From: Acididesulfobacillus acetoxydans
GTDB taxonomy: Bacteria > Bacillota > Desulfitobacteriia > Desulfitobacteriales > Desulfitobacteriaceae
Reading direction: 5' to 3' (one strand)
NCBI RefSeq assembly: GCF_900016645.1
Contig: NZ_CDGJ01000078.1
DNA: 64,000 nucleotides
The notes beneath the pieces are model-generated. The model searched no databases. It worked only from the letters and a program-made list of their open reading frames with translations, and was not told the origin of the DNA. This document shows positions 7,356 through 15,843 of this stretch, piece after piece (the stretch's first letter is position 1; each line of letters opens with the position of its first letter). The position numbers were made by a program, and so were the translations under genes.

Positions 7356-8539
7356 TCTACGCGGATATGCACATTCATATCGGTCGGAGCCTGGACGGCA
7401 AAGCGGTCAAGATTACGGCAGCCGCTTCGCTGGACTTGCCTCGTATTCTTGAGCAGGCCGGTGCGGTCAAAGGTCTCTCCTTGATCGGAATTGTGGATGC
7501 CCACTCGACCGGAGTGCGACGGGATTTTGAGACCCTCTTGGCCGAGGGCATCCTTCGCCCCCTGGCGGGCGGCGGGTACCGGGCAGGCGAACTGACCGTG
7601 ATTCCGGGGGTTGAGGCGGAATTGGCCGTGGGCGGGGGCGCTGCGCACCTCCTGGCTTATTTTCCGGGCCTGGCGGAGGTGGGGGAATATGTGCGCCGGC
7701 TGCGGCCTTATGTAAAGAATTGGCAACTCAGCTCGCAGAAGGCCTTCCTGCCGGTTAAAGACTGGTTAGACGCTGTTCTCAGCTCCGGGGGGGTCTGGCT
7801 TCCGGCCCACGCTTTTACGCCGCACAAAGGGATCTACGGCAACTGCTGCCGGCGTTTAGCGGAGGTTCTGCCCGAGCTTCCCCGGGGCTTGGAAATCGGA
7901 CTGAGTGCCGATCGGCAGATGGCGCGCAGTATCAGCGAATTGGACGGGGTGGAGCTGTTCAGCAATTCGGATGCCCATTCCCTGCCGAACATCGCCCGGG
8001 AGTACAATGCCTTGCAGTTGAGCGAAGCATCCTTTGCCGGTTGGCAGGATCTGCTGGCCCGGAGGGCGGGGCGGGTGGCGGCGAATTATGGCTTGAACCC
8101 GGAAGTCGGCAAGTACCACCGGAGTTTCTGCCTAATCTGCGAAAAAGTGGTGGAGGGGGCTCCGCCGGCTTTCGTCTGCCCGCGCTGCGGGAGTGAACAT
8201 GTGGTTCCCGGGGTCTTGGATCGCCTGGTCAGCATCGCCGACCGAGCCGTGGCTTCCGGCGTGTCCGCGGCCGGATTGCCGGAAGCAGCCGGAGGGGGTC
8301 GTTACGTTTACCAGATCCCCCTGCGCCGCTTGCCCGGAATCGGTCCGAAGACCATCGAGCGCCTGCTCGGGGTTTTCGGTACCGAGATGGCCGTCCTGCA
8401 TGAAGCCGATCCGGAGGACTTGATGAGGGTGGCTGGCGAGAAAGCGGCCCGCTGGATTCTGGGTTCGCGGCGGGGAGAGCTTAGAGTCGAGCCCGGCGGA
8501 GGGGGGATATTCGGCAGGGTCGTGGACATACTTTCCTGA
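7352..8539 (+). CDS. Endonuclease Q family PHP-domain protein (YqxK, TIGR00375)
   Basis: 395 aa. The N-terminal PHP metallohydrolase domain begins ADMHIHIGRS (residues 4-13) and contains DAHSTG and NSDAHSLPN metal-site motifs. A zinc ribbon (CLIC...CPRC, about residues 263-279) follows, then a helix-hairpin-helix LPGIGPKTIERLLG and C-terminal tail. The archaeal/bacterial relative EndoQ nicks DNA 5' of deaminated bases; that activity is inferred for this protein from domain order. It lies between nudF and spoIIM exactly as yqxK does in Bacillus. ATG 7352 overlaps nudF by 4 nt with GAAAGG upstream. Confidence 0.82.
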   Translation: MIYADMHIHIGRSLDGKAVKITAAASLDLPRILEQAGAVKGLSLIGIVDAHSTGVRRDFETLLAEGILRPLAGGGYRAGELTVIPGVEAELAVGGGAAHLLAYFPGLAEVGEYVRRLRPYVKNWQLSSQKAFLPVKDWLDAVLSSGGVWLPAHAFTPHKGIYGNCCRRLAEVLPELPRGLEIGLSADRQMARSISELDGVELFSNSDAHSLPNIAREYNALQLSEASFAGWQDLLARRAGRVAANYGLNPEVGKYHRSFCLICEKVVEGAPPAFVCPRCGSEHVVPGVLDRLVSIADRAVASGVSAAGLPEAAGGGRYVYQIPLRRLPGIGPKTIERLLGVFGTEMAVLHEADPEDLMRVAGEKAARWILGSRRGELRVEPGGGGIFGRVVDILS

Positions 8540-8591
8540 AACCTGGAATAAATATCCTTTGAAGGTATGGAACCGGAAAGGGGTATTGTTC

Positions 8592-9191
8592 ATGCGGCAC
8601 AGGTTGGAGGAGCATGTTCGCCGGTATTGGTTAATTTACTTAACCCTTGCCAGTATCTATCTGGCGGGAATCGTTTTGGGCGCGGTCGGAGTCGGAGCTT
8701 TGGGCGGACAAGAGACTTCCCGGCTCGGGCAATTTCTGGACACGTTGCTGCTCAGCCAACCTGCGGCCTTGAGCCCTCAGTTCTTGCTGGCGCTGGCCCG
8801 GGATACCTTGATTATAATGGCCGGGATCTGGCTTTTGGGTTTGACGGTCGTCGGGGTTCCCTTAATCTATATGGTCGTTTTCACCCGGGGGTTCATTCTC
8901 GGTTTTACCGCCAGCTTTCTCATTGAGGTTAAGGGGGCGGCCGGGGTGGCGCTGGCAGTCGTTACGATTTTTCTGCCCGCTTTGGCGGCAGTACCGCTTC
9001 TGCTGCTGGACGCCGGCATGGCCACGATTTTTTCCTTCCTTTTGTTGCGCGGCCGCGGCAAAGGGGAGTCTTTGAGACGCGATTTTTTCTACTATAGCCT
9101 GTCAGCCGCGTTAGTTTCCTTGGGAGCTGTGCTGGTGGGCATCGCCCAGGGGTATTTTTCCCTCTTGGGGGTGCACCTGTTCGGTCTGTGA
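8592..9191 (+). CDS. spoIIM: Stage II sporulation protein M
   Basis: 199 aa integral membrane protein with about five hydrophobic segments, matching SpoIIM, the part of the DMP (SpoIID-M-P) machine that drives engulfment of the forespore. The N-terminal basic helix RHRLEEHVRRYW and following TM match the family. ATG 8592 is chosen because GAAAGGGG lies just upstream; an earlier in-frame TTG at 8559 has no ribosome site. Position after the PHP-domain gene is the Bacillus order, but the fur gene that follows spoIIM in Bacillus is missing here and alanine dehydrogenase takes its place. Confidence 0.9.
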   Translation: MRHRLEEHVRRYWLIYLTLASIYLAGIVLGAVGVGALGGQETSRLGQFLDTLLLSQPAALSPQFLLALARDTLIIMAGIWLLGLTVVGVPLIYMVVFTRGFILGFTASFLIEVKGAAGVALAVVTIFLPALAAVPLLLLDAGMATIFSFLLLRGRGKGESLRRDFFYYSLSAALVSLGAVLVGIAQGYFSLLGVHLFGL

Positions 9192-9252
9192 GGAGAAAGC
9201 ATTAAAGTATTTTGCCGCGAAGGATTAGGAATAATAACCGAGGGTGGGAGAA

Positions 9253-9394
9253 ATCACGGGAGCCGTGATGGGGACGGGGTGCCGCGGAAACCGCGGCGGA
9301 TATCTGCGGGAAAATATCACAAGGAAGACGTCACGAGGATGACGTCACCGGGAGAATGTCAGAAGGATGACATCACCGGGGAAACAGCACCGGG
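9253..9394 (+). promoter_or_regulatory. Array of consecutive hairpins in the alanine dehydrogenase leader
   Basis: Five inverted repeats in a row: ATCACGG-gag-CCGTGAT (9253-9269), GCCGCGG-aaa-CCGCGGC (9281-9297), GATAT-10 nt-ATATC (9299-9318), GACGTCA-cgagga-TGACGTC (9327-9346) and ATGTCA-gaagga-TGACAT (9356-9373). The two last loops hold SD-like GAGGA/AAGGA. CACCGGG recurs at 9347, 9375 and 9388, so the right part is also a diverged tandem repeat. No U-tract follows, so these are not terminators. No known riboswitch matched by eye. Confidence 0.6.
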
Positions 9395-9422
9395 AAGACA
9401 GAAGAAATTGGAGGTTTGGCAA

Positions 9423-10538
9423 ATGATTATCGGGGTACCAAAAGAAATCAAAAACAGTGAAAACAGGGTGGGAATTACACCTGCCGGTGTTCACGCTTTT
9501 GTCCAGGCCGGACACCAGGTCGTGGTGGAAAAGAGCGCGGGTGAGGGCAGTGGTATTACAGATGCCGAGTACGTGCAAGCCGGAGCTCAGGTGGCGGAAG
9601 CGGCAAGTGTTTGGTCTCAGGCGGACATGATCATTAAGGTCAAGGAGCCCCTCCCCCAGGAATATCAATATTTTAAGGAAGGACAAGTTCTCTTTACTTA
9701 CCTGCATTTGGCCCCTGAACCGGAACTGACGAAAGCCTTGCTGGAAAAGAAAACAGTCGGTATCGCCTATGAGACGATTCAGCAGGATAACGGCGCCTTG
9801 CCGCTGCTGGTACCTATGAGCGAGGTAGCCGGCAGGATGTCCATCCAAATCGGAGCTCAGTTTCTGGAAAAACACTACGGCGGCAAGGGAGTTTTGCTGG
9901 GCGGAGTGCCGGGAGTCCCGCCCGCGCATGTCACCATCGTGGGCGGCGGCATTGTCGGCACCAACGCGGCCAGGATGGCTTTGGGCCTGGGCGCCGATGT
10001 GACGATCCTGGATAACAATCCCCAGCGCCTGCGTGAAATTGACGACCTCTTCGGCGGCCGGGTCAAGACCTTGATGTCGAACGCCTACAACCTGGCACAC
10101 AGTGTCGCTCAGGCCGACCTGTTAGTAGGAGCCGTCCTCATTCCCGGAGCCCGCGCACCGCGGCTGGTGAGCGAGGAGATGGTCAAATCCATGACCCCCG
10201 GCAGCGTCATCGTTGACGTCGCCATCGACCAGGGCGGCAGTATCGCTACGATTGACCGGGTGACGACCCACAGCGATCCGGTATACACCCGCTACGGCGT
10301 TGTCCATTATTCCGTGGCGAATATGCCGGGGGCCGTGGCCCGTACTTCCACTTTTGCCCTGACCAACGCCACCCTTCCCTATGCTCTCGAACTGGCCAAC
10401 AAGGGTTACCTGAAGGCGGTTCAGGAAAACAGGGCCCTGCGCAAAGGGGTCAATGTCGTGAACGGCAAATTGACGTACAAGGCAGTCGCGGAAGCTTTGA
10501 ACATGCCCTACACACCTTTGGAAGAGATATTACTCTAG
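9423..10538 (+). CDS. ald: Alanine dehydrogenase
   Basis: 371 aa, standard length. Opens MIIGVPKEIKNSENRVGITPAGV, typical of the Ald/PNT family, and has the Rossmann motif VGGGIVGTNAARMALG near residue 175. Reversibly deaminates L-alanine to pyruvate with NAD; in Bacillus it supplies energy for sporulation. ATG 9423 follows GGAGGT (9410-9415); an upstream in-frame start at 9279 would run through the hairpin leader and is rejected. Inserted between spoIIM and yqzK, where Bacillus carries fur. A strong terminator follows, so it is likely a separate unit from yqzK-xerD. Confidence 0.95.
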   Translation: MIIGVPKEIKNSENRVGITPAGVHAFVQAGHQVVVEKSAGEGSGITDAEYVQAGAQVAEAASVWSQADMIIKVKEPLPQEYQYFKEGQVLFTYLHLAPEPELTKALLEKKTVGIAYETIQQDNGALPLLVPMSEVAGRMSIQIGAQFLEKHYGGKGVLLGGVPGVPPAHVTIVGGGIVGTNAARMALGLGADVTILDNNPQRLREIDDLFGGRVKTLMSNAYNLAHSVAQADLLVGAVLIPGARAPRLVSEEMVKSMTPGSVIVDVAIDQGGSIATIDRVTTHSDPVYTRYGVVHYSVANMPGAVARTSTFALTNATLPYALELANKGYLKAVQENRALRKGVNVVNGKLTYKAVAEALNMPYTPLEEILL

Positions 10539-10603
10539 GTTATTTCAGTGCGCTACACGGCATGTAATTGGGGTAGCGTTTCTTTGAACAAGGGACACAA
10601 ACA

Positions 10604-10647
10604 ACGGGAAAGGACTGCCGCTTGGCAGCCCTTTCTCCCGTCTTTTT
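10604..10647 (+). terminator. Intrinsic terminator after ald
   Basis: Long stem: ACGGGA/AAGG, an inner CTGCC-gctt-GGCAG, then CCCTTTCTCCCGT, followed by CTTTTT. Ends the ald transcript. Confidence 0.9.
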
Positions 10648-10697
10648 AATATGACAATCCCCCCCCGGCATAGACTGTAAGGATAGGGGGGAGGAGC

Positions 10698-10937
10698 GTG
10701 CGTCGGGAGAGCTGGGGAGAATTTTTCTTCTATGTGGTAAGGATTCTGTTGCTCCTGGTTTTACTGGCCTTGTTGCTGCCCAAAGTCGCGCAGGTGTGGG
10801 GAGCCTGGATGTCGGCCTTGGACCACGGGGAACGTAAACCGAGCGGGAATCCCATGCGGGTGGAGAGCCGCCCCTGGACTGAGTTCGTCATCCATATCTT
10901 ACCCAGAGCCGGCGCCGGGGAGAAAGTGCCGGAGTAG
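10698..10937 (+). CDS. yqzK: YqzK-like small membrane protein (DUF4227)
   Basis: 79 aa with one transmembrane segment at about residues 8-30 (FFFYVVRILLLLVLLALLL) and a short outer or cytoplasmic tail. Size, topology and position directly before xerD match YqzK of Bacillus, whose function is unknown. GTG 10698 follows GGGGGGAGGAG. 199 nt separate it from xerD, a region holding no other gene that I can support. Confidence 0.78.
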   Translation: MRRESWGEFFFYVVRILLLLVLLALLLPKVAQVWGAWMSALDHGERKPSGNPMRVESRPWTEFVIHILPRAGAGEKVPE

Positions 10938-11136
10938 ATCGTTATATTCAAAGACAACGCTGCGTTCATGGCTAAAAGCTCAGATTTGACATGATTTCCC
11001 ATTTCCCAATGCGCTCTGGGACTTTTCGGGGTGGTCTTAGGCAAGGCACTGAATCGGGGTGTGACAAAAAATCAAGCAGGGGGAGGAGGAGAATCTGCCT
11101 TGATGTAGAATGAACAAGAGCGGGAGGTGGGGACGT

Positions 11137-12030
11137 ATGGCCGAAGAACAGATGCTCATCGATAACTATCTTAACTTTCTCAAGCTGGAAAGAGGCCTGG
11201 CTGAAAACACGGTTGCGGCCTACCGGCGGGATTTGAAGCGGTTGAGCGCCTTCCTGGCTGGCCGGGGTCAAGGACTCCTGACCTGTGAGGCCAATGACCT
11301 TTTTCTCCTTGTCTATCATCTCAGGTCTGAGGGAAAAGCCGCACGCAGTCTGGCCAGGGCAACCGCCACTCTGCGCGGTTTTTTTTCCTACTTGCTCAAT
11401 GAGGGACTGCGTTCCGAAGATCCGACGCTTTATCTGAACACCCCTAAGTTGGAGAAGGTCCTGCCCCATGTTTTGTCCGAGCAGGCGATGGATAAGCTGC
11501 TAACAGTCCGCTCGGGGACGGACCTGGACCAGCGCAATTTAGCCATGCTGGAAGTGATGTACGGCAGCGGGCTGCGGGTTTCCGAGCTGACGAACCTCTG
11601 CGTGAAAGACGTGGCTCTGGACGTGGGGTATGTCCGTTGTTTGGGCAAGGGCGGCAAGGAGAGAATCGTCCCCCTGGGCGAATGCGCCGTTCAGGCCTTG
11701 AACGCTTATCTGCGGGGTCCCCGCGAGCGCCTGCGCCGCGGGCGGCGGACAGAGGTTCTTTTCCTCAATGCTCGGGGAAACCGTCTGACTAGGCAGGGCT
11801 TCTGGCAAATCCTCAAAGACTGGGCCCGGGCACACGGCCTGGAGCAGAATGTCTTTCCTCATATGCTCAGGCATACTTTCGCCACCCATCTCTTGGACCA
11901 CGGCGCGGACCTGCGCTCGGTCCAAGAGATGCTGGGGCACGCGGACATTTCGACGACTCAGATCTACACGCATTTGAGCAGGCAGAGGCTGCTAGAGGTA
12001 TTTCGGCGGGCACACCCACGCAGCCAGTAA
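11137..12030 (+). CDS. xerD: Tyrosine recombinase XerD
   Basis: 297 aa tyrosine recombinase that, with XerC, resolves chromosome dimers at dif. The catalytic set is complete: R147 (GLRVSEL), K171 (GKGGKER), H242 and R245 (HMLRHTFATHL), H268 (LGHAD) and nucleophile Y277 (IYTHL); spacing matches Escherichia coli XerD within two residues. An N-terminal SAM-like core-binding domain precedes it. ATG 11137 with GGGAGGTGGGG upstream is preferred over ATG 11110. Lies between yqzK and punA as in Bacillus, except that drm (phosphopentomutase) is absent. Confidence 0.95.
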   Translation: MAEEQMLIDNYLNFLKLERGLAENTVAAYRRDLKRLSAFLAGRGQGLLTCEANDLFLLVYHLRSEGKAARSLARATATLRGFFSYLLNEGLRSEDPTLYLNTPKLEKVLPHVLSEQAMDKLLTVRSGTDLDQRNLAMLEVMYGSGLRVSELTNLCVKDVALDVGYVRCLGKGGKERIVPLGECAVQALNAYLRGPRERLRRGRRTEVLFLNARGNRLTRQGFWQILKDWARAHGLEQNVFPHMLRHTFATHLLDHGADLRSVQEMLGHADISTTQIYTHLSRQRLLEVFRRAHPRSQ

Positions 12031-12248
12031 AGTCTTCGCCCGAACCGGGCAGACTAACCTCACGGCAGGTGCCCCAGGGAGGTGCGATTTAGTCCGTTGG
12101 AGATTAGCCTTGCGGCGCGAGACAGTTCACTGACCCGTTTCGCTTGCGCGTCGCTAATGTCATGCGGTCTCATACTTGCCCCCGCGTCGCTAACGGAAAA
12201 CAACGGGAAACGGAAAAGGTCAAAAAAAGAGTTGAGGAGGTTTCAGCC

Positions 12249-13088
12249 ATGCCCATCAGACCGGACGAAAGAGACTATATGGCCCAAATCAATGAGGCCA
12301 AAGAGTTTGTGCGCCGAAAAATAAGCCAAGTGCCCGAATTGGGGATTATCCTGGGTTCGGGATTGGGGCCCTTGGCCGAGGTGGTGGAGAATAGAACAGA
12401 AATTCCCTATCGGGAGATACCTAACTTTCCGGTGTCAACGGTGGAAGGACATGCCGGACAGGCGGTGTTCGGCCGGCTTCAGGGCAAAGAGGTCGTCGTC
12501 ATGCAGGGGCGTTTCCACTATTACGAAGGGTATTCCATGCGAGAGGTGACCTTGCCGGTGCGGGTGATGCAGGTCCTGGGGGTGAAGGGGCTGATCGTGA
12601 CCAATGCGGCCGGAGGAATCAACGCGGCGTATAAGCCGGGCGACCTGGTCTTGATCAAAGACCACATTAACCTCCTGGGGGACAATCCGCTGCGGGGAGC
12701 CAATCTCGACGATCTCGGGCTGCGCTTTCCGGATCTGAGCGAAGGTTATGACCGCGAATGGAGGAAGAAAGCGCTTCAAGTGGCAGGGGAGACCGGGGTC
12801 CGGCTGGAGGAGGGAGTGTATGCCGCCATGCTCGGCCCGAGTTATGAGACTCCGGCGGAAATCCGCTTTCTGCGCACGATCGGCGCGGACCTCGTCGGCA
12901 TGTCGACTGTGCCGGAGGTCATTGCTGCCAACCACGGCGGGATGCGGGTTCTCGGTATTTCGTGTGTCACCAATATGGCGGCGGGAGTCCTGCCGCAGAA
13001 ACTCAGCCACTTGGAAGTGATGGAAACGGCTGAGCGCATTGAGAAAGAATTTGTCAGTCTCGTCCAAAAGATTATACGGGTGCTCTAG
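12249..13088 (+). CDS. punA: Purine nucleoside phosphorylase
   Basis: 279 aa trimeric-type PNP (family 2); splits inosine and guanosine with phosphate. Motifs GIILGSGLG, HYYEGYS, VTNAAGGIN, MLGPSYETPAEIRFLR and VGMSTVPEVIAANH match PunA/PupG. ATG 12249 has a strong GAGGAGG 8 nt upstream; an earlier in-frame GTG at 12144 would add 35 basic residues and is unlikely. The 218-nt gap before it holds a direct repeat CGCGTCGCTAA (12147 and 12183) but no terminator that I see. In Bacillus the gene follows drm in one operon; drm is not here. Confidence 0.94.
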   Translation: MPIRPDERDYMAQINEAKEFVRRKISQVPELGIILGSGLGPLAEVVENRTEIPYREIPNFPVSTVEGHAGQAVFGRLQGKEVVVMQGRFHYYEGYSMREVTLPVRVMQVLGVKGLIVTNAAGGINAAYKPGDLVLIKDHINLLGDNPLRGANLDDLGLRFPDLSEGYDREWRKKALQVAGETGVRLEEGVYAAMLGPSYETPAEIRFLRTIGADLVGMSTVPEVIAANHGGMRVLGISCVTNMAAGVLPQKLSHLEVMETAERIEKEFVSLVQKIIRVL

Positions 13089-13099
13089 AGCGGCAAGCC

Positions 13100-13189
13100 C
13101 GGGTCTGCCCGGCTGTAGCCGGCGCAGGCTTAACGGGTTACCTTCAGCTTCATAGACAGACCGCGGGTCTAACCTCGCTGTAGCCGGCG
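13100..13189. repeat. Direct repeat after punA
   Basis: CGGGTCT at 13100-13106 and GCTGTAGCCGGCG at 13112-13124 recur as CGGGTCT at 13164-13170 and GCTGTAGCCGGCG at 13177-13189, a period of 64-65 nt. No gene or terminator is evident in this gap. Confidence 0.6.
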
Positions 13190-13223
13190 TAAACTTTTTA
13201 AGGGAGCGCAGGGGGAGTGAGAA

Positions 13224-13706
13224 ATGCGGGAGAAAAAGATCCATCCTTTTACGGAAAGCTTACATACGGGGTTAAGTTATGCCGTCATCGGCTCAAAGGA
13301 GGAACTGCGACAGCACCGGCACGCCTGGAAAGCCTGGCGGGCTTTGCAAGGCTTCGGCTGCACCGTTTATCTGGTCGCCGCGGAGTTAAAACGCTGGGAG
13401 GGGGCAAAAGTCTACCCCGATTTGCCGGCTTTGACAGGGAAAGTGCAGGTAGCGGTGCCCTGTCTGAGCCCCGAAGAAATGCCGGATTTGGTGGCGGAAG
13501 CCCTGGCCGCCGGTGTGGAACAAATCTGGTTTCAGGAACAAAGCTGGAGTCCCGAGATGCACCAACAGTGCGAGCTGGCCGGGATCCAGGCGGTGCGCGG
13601 CTGTGTGCTGCGCCACAGGACTTACCGCCAACCTCTGGGCTATTTTCATCCCTGCTTCTGGCACGGTCTGAGGGATCTCAAAGTACCTCTAAAGCGCCAT
13701 TTGTAG
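13224..13706 (+). CDS. CoA-binding-domain protein, YccU-like, divergent
   Basis: 160 aa. The layout fits the Rossmann-like CoA_binding_2 family: SYAVIGS near residue 18, a GCTVYLV strand, YPDLPAL, then VEQIWFQEQSWSPEMHQQCELAGIQAV, which parallels the vWxQxGxxxxEAxxxAxxAGl segment of YccU proteins, and a C-terminal Cys/His-bearing end. The first glycine motif is degenerate. Function unknown; family members bind CoA in vitro. ATG 13224 follows GGGGGAG. Placed between punA and dacF, where Bacillus has no gene. Confidence 0.6.
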   Translation: MREKKIHPFTESLHTGLSYAVIGSKEELRQHRHAWKAWRALQGFGCTVYLVAAELKRWEGAKVYPDLPALTGKVQVAVPCLSPEEMPDLVAEALAAGVEQIWFQEQSWSPEMHQQCELAGIQAVRGCVLRHRTYRQPLGYFHPCFWHGLRDLKVPLKRHL

Positions 13707-13774
13707 CAGGCTTTTTTCAATATAATCCCGCTTTTCGGGAATACTATGGCCAGACTGTTTGAGGAGGGTTTGCG

Positions 13775-14923
13775 ATGCGTAAAGGTTTGGCCATTTTGCT
13801 CACATTCGTGTTAACCTTAGGCAACCTCGGCCTGATTCGGCCGGCCCGCGCCTTGGGCGTGGAGCTGCAGACGGACGCCGTCAGCGCGGTCTTGATGGAC
13901 GCGGCGAGCGGGAAAATTCTTTGGGAAAAAGATGCTCAGCAAGAGCTTCCTCCGGCCAGCGTGACCAAACTCATGACCCTTTTGGTGGCAGCCGAAGCGG
14001 TCAAGGAGGGAAAGGTCAAACTGACGGACAAAGTGACGTCAAGTGAGAACGCCAGCAAGTTGGGCGGTTCGCAAATTTACCTGGAGCCCGGTGAAACGTT
14101 TACCTTGGAACAATTGCTTTACGCGGTTGCCGTGGGTTCAGCCAATGACGCCTGCGTGGCGGTAGCAGAACATATCTGCGGAACGGAAGAGGCTTTCGTG
14201 GAGGAAATGAACAAGAAAGCCCAGGAACTGGGCTTGAAAAATACGCATTTCGTCAATGCTTACGGGCTGCCGGCCGCAGGCCATTACACGAGTGCGTATG
14301 ACCTGGCCGTCATGGCCCGCGAGGCTTTGAAATACCCTCTCGTCATGCAGCTCACAGGTACCAAAGAATATGACCTGCGCGGCGGGAAATTCAAACTCTG
14401 GAATACCAACAAACTGCTGTGGTGGTATCCGGGAAGTGAGGGTTTTAAGACAGGTTGGACGAATGAGGCTCATTATTGTCTGGCTTCGACCGTGAAACGC
14501 GACGGTCTCAGGCTTATCTGTGTCGTCATGGGTGTGCCTAAGCCCAAAGGGCACTTCGCCGAATCCATGAAAATTTACAATTGGGGTTTTGCTAACTATG
14601 CTTACAAAGAATTTGCGCCGGCCGGACAAAAGCAGGGTGTGGTCAAGGTGCTGAAAGGGAACCGGGATGAGGTCGTGGTAACGACCGACCAGCCCCTGGG
14701 AGTGACCACGGAAAAAGGCAAGGGGAAAAACATCTGGCTCGAAACCAAGCTCAAGCCCGAAGTGACGGCTCCGGTCCGGGCCGGAGAGAAACTGGGTGAG
14801 GTTTTACTGTATCAGGGAGATAAACCTTTGCAAACTGTCGATCTGGTGGCACAAACTTCGGTTAAGCGGGCTAAAATCTACGAACAGATCGGCAGGACGT
14901 TGAGGGCGGTGTTTGGCTTTTAG
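13775..14923 (+). CDS. dacF: D-alanyl-D-alanine carboxypeptidase DacF
   Basis: 382 aa class A low-molecular-mass PBP. A signal peptide of about 27 residues ends near ARALG; the catalytic triad of motifs is complete: S62-x-x-K65, S122-A-N124 and K225-T-G. The C-terminal PBP5-type domain follows from about residue 275. It trims pentapeptides during cortex synthesis. In Bacillus dacF is read into spoIIA in the same direction; here the spoIIA operon faces it, and a hairpin between them can end transcription. ATG 13775 follows GAGGAGGG. Confidence 0.92.
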   Translation: MRKGLAILLTFVLTLGNLGLIRPARALGVELQTDAVSAVLMDAASGKILWEKDAQQELPPASVTKLMTLLVAAEAVKEGKVKLTDKVTSSENASKLGGSQIYLEPGETFTLEQLLYAVAVGSANDACVAVAEHICGTEEAFVEEMNKKAQELGLKNTHFVNAYGLPAAGHYTSAYDLAVMAREALKYPLVMQLTGTKEYDLRGGKFKLWNTNKLLWWYPGSEGFKTGWTNEAHYCLASTVKRDGLRLICVVMGVPKPKGHFAESMKIYNWGFANYAYKEFAPAGQKQGVVKVLKGNRDEVVVTTDQPLGVTTEKGKGKNIWLETKLKPEVTAPVRAGEKLGEVLLYQGDKPLQTVDLVAQTSVKRAKIYEQIGRTLRAVFGF

Positions 14924-15032
14924 GCAGCGGGTCGCGAAGGATCATCTATATGACGAGCGTTTGTGAACGAGCCCTTACCGTCGCGTCCGGGGTTGTTAGG
15001 CGATAGGTCAGTTTCCGGGCGTATTTTCGGGC

Positions 15033-15060
15033 GGGGAGCCTCTAACCGGGCTCCCCGTTC
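15033..15060 (+). terminator. Terminator between convergent dacF and sigF
   Basis: GGGGAGCC (15033-15040), 8-nt loop, GGCTCCCC (15049-15056), then GTTCTTTTCC. Read rightward it ends dacF. It overlaps the last codons of sigF on the other strand. Confidence 0.8.
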
Positions 15061-15830
15061 TTTTCCTGCATGAGTTCCCGGATGTGGTGCAGGGCCGTGC
15101 GCTCAATGCGGGAGATCTGTACCTGGGAGAGGTGGAGTTGGCCGGCAATTTCGCTTTGGGTTTTGTCTTCGAAAAAACGCATCAAGAGGACTCGTTTCTC
15201 GCGCTCCGGAAGCTTATCCAGCACTTCCTTGAGCGCGATTTTTTCAAACCAAGCCGGTTCCAGTTCCTTCTCCAAGGGAAGTTGGTCGAGGACATAGATA
15301 GGGTCGGAGTCATCCTGGTAGAGTGTGTCATAGATGGAAGTGGGGCTTTGAACCGCTTCCAGAGCCGAAACGATATCTTCCCGCTCCACGCCGATTTCAG
15401 CCGCAATCTCGCCAATGGTGGGTTCCCGGCCCAGGGTGGCGGCCAGCTGTTCACGGGTCCGGTTAACCCGGTAAACCAATTCCTTGTAGGAACGGGGGAC
15501 CTTGACCGGGTGGTCGTCCCGCAAAAAGCGCCGGATCTCTCCGATGATCATGGGCACCGCGTAGGTGGAAAATTTAACGCCGTAAGTAAAATCAAACTTG
15601 TCGATGGCTTTGATCAGACCGATGGTGCCGATTTGAAACAGGTCTTCAATCTCATAACCACGGTGGGCGAAGCGTTGCACCAGATTGAAAATCAGTTTGA
15701 GGTTGCAGTTGATCAGGCGTTCACGGGCTTCCGCGTCCCCCTCTTTGGCCCGGTGCAACAATTCCATCATTTCCTGGTCCGAAAGCAGGGGAAAGCGGGG
15801 CAAATTCATCTCTGTCAGGCGCTGTATCAT
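15042..15830 (-). CDS. sigF: RNA polymerase sigma-F factor, forespore specific
   Basis: 262 aa sigma-70 family factor with region 2 (NLVQRFAHRGYEIEDLFQIGTIGLIKAIDKF, about residues 50-80), region 3 and a C-terminal region 4 helix-turn-helix (SQVQISRIERTALHHI). Length and the SpoIIAA-AB context identify SigF, the first forespore sigma. Start ATG at 15830 with GGGAGGG upstream. Last gene of spoIIAA-spoIIAB-sigF; kept inactive by SpoIIAB until engulfment-stage septation. Odd feature: the operon is inverted relative to dacF and spoVA. Confidence 0.95.
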   Translation of the reverse strand: MIQRLTEMNLPRFPLLSDQEMMELLHRAKEGDAEARERLINCNLKLIFNLVQRFAHRGYEIEDLFQIGTIGLIKAIDKFDFTYGVKFSTYAVPMIIGEIRRFLRDDHPVKVPRSYKELVYRVNRTREQLAATLGREPTIGEIAAEIGVEREDIVSALEAVQSPTSIYDTLYQDDSDPIYVLDQLPLEKELEPAWFEKIALKEVLDKLPEREKRVLLMRFFEDKTQSEIAGQLHLSQVQISRIERTALHHIRELMQEKNGEPG

Positions 15831-15843
15831 AATCCATCCCTCC

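Noticed and set aside
12144..12248. Upstream extension of punA
   Set aside because: Adds 35 basic residues not found in PNP proteins and the real start at 12249 has GAGGAGG.
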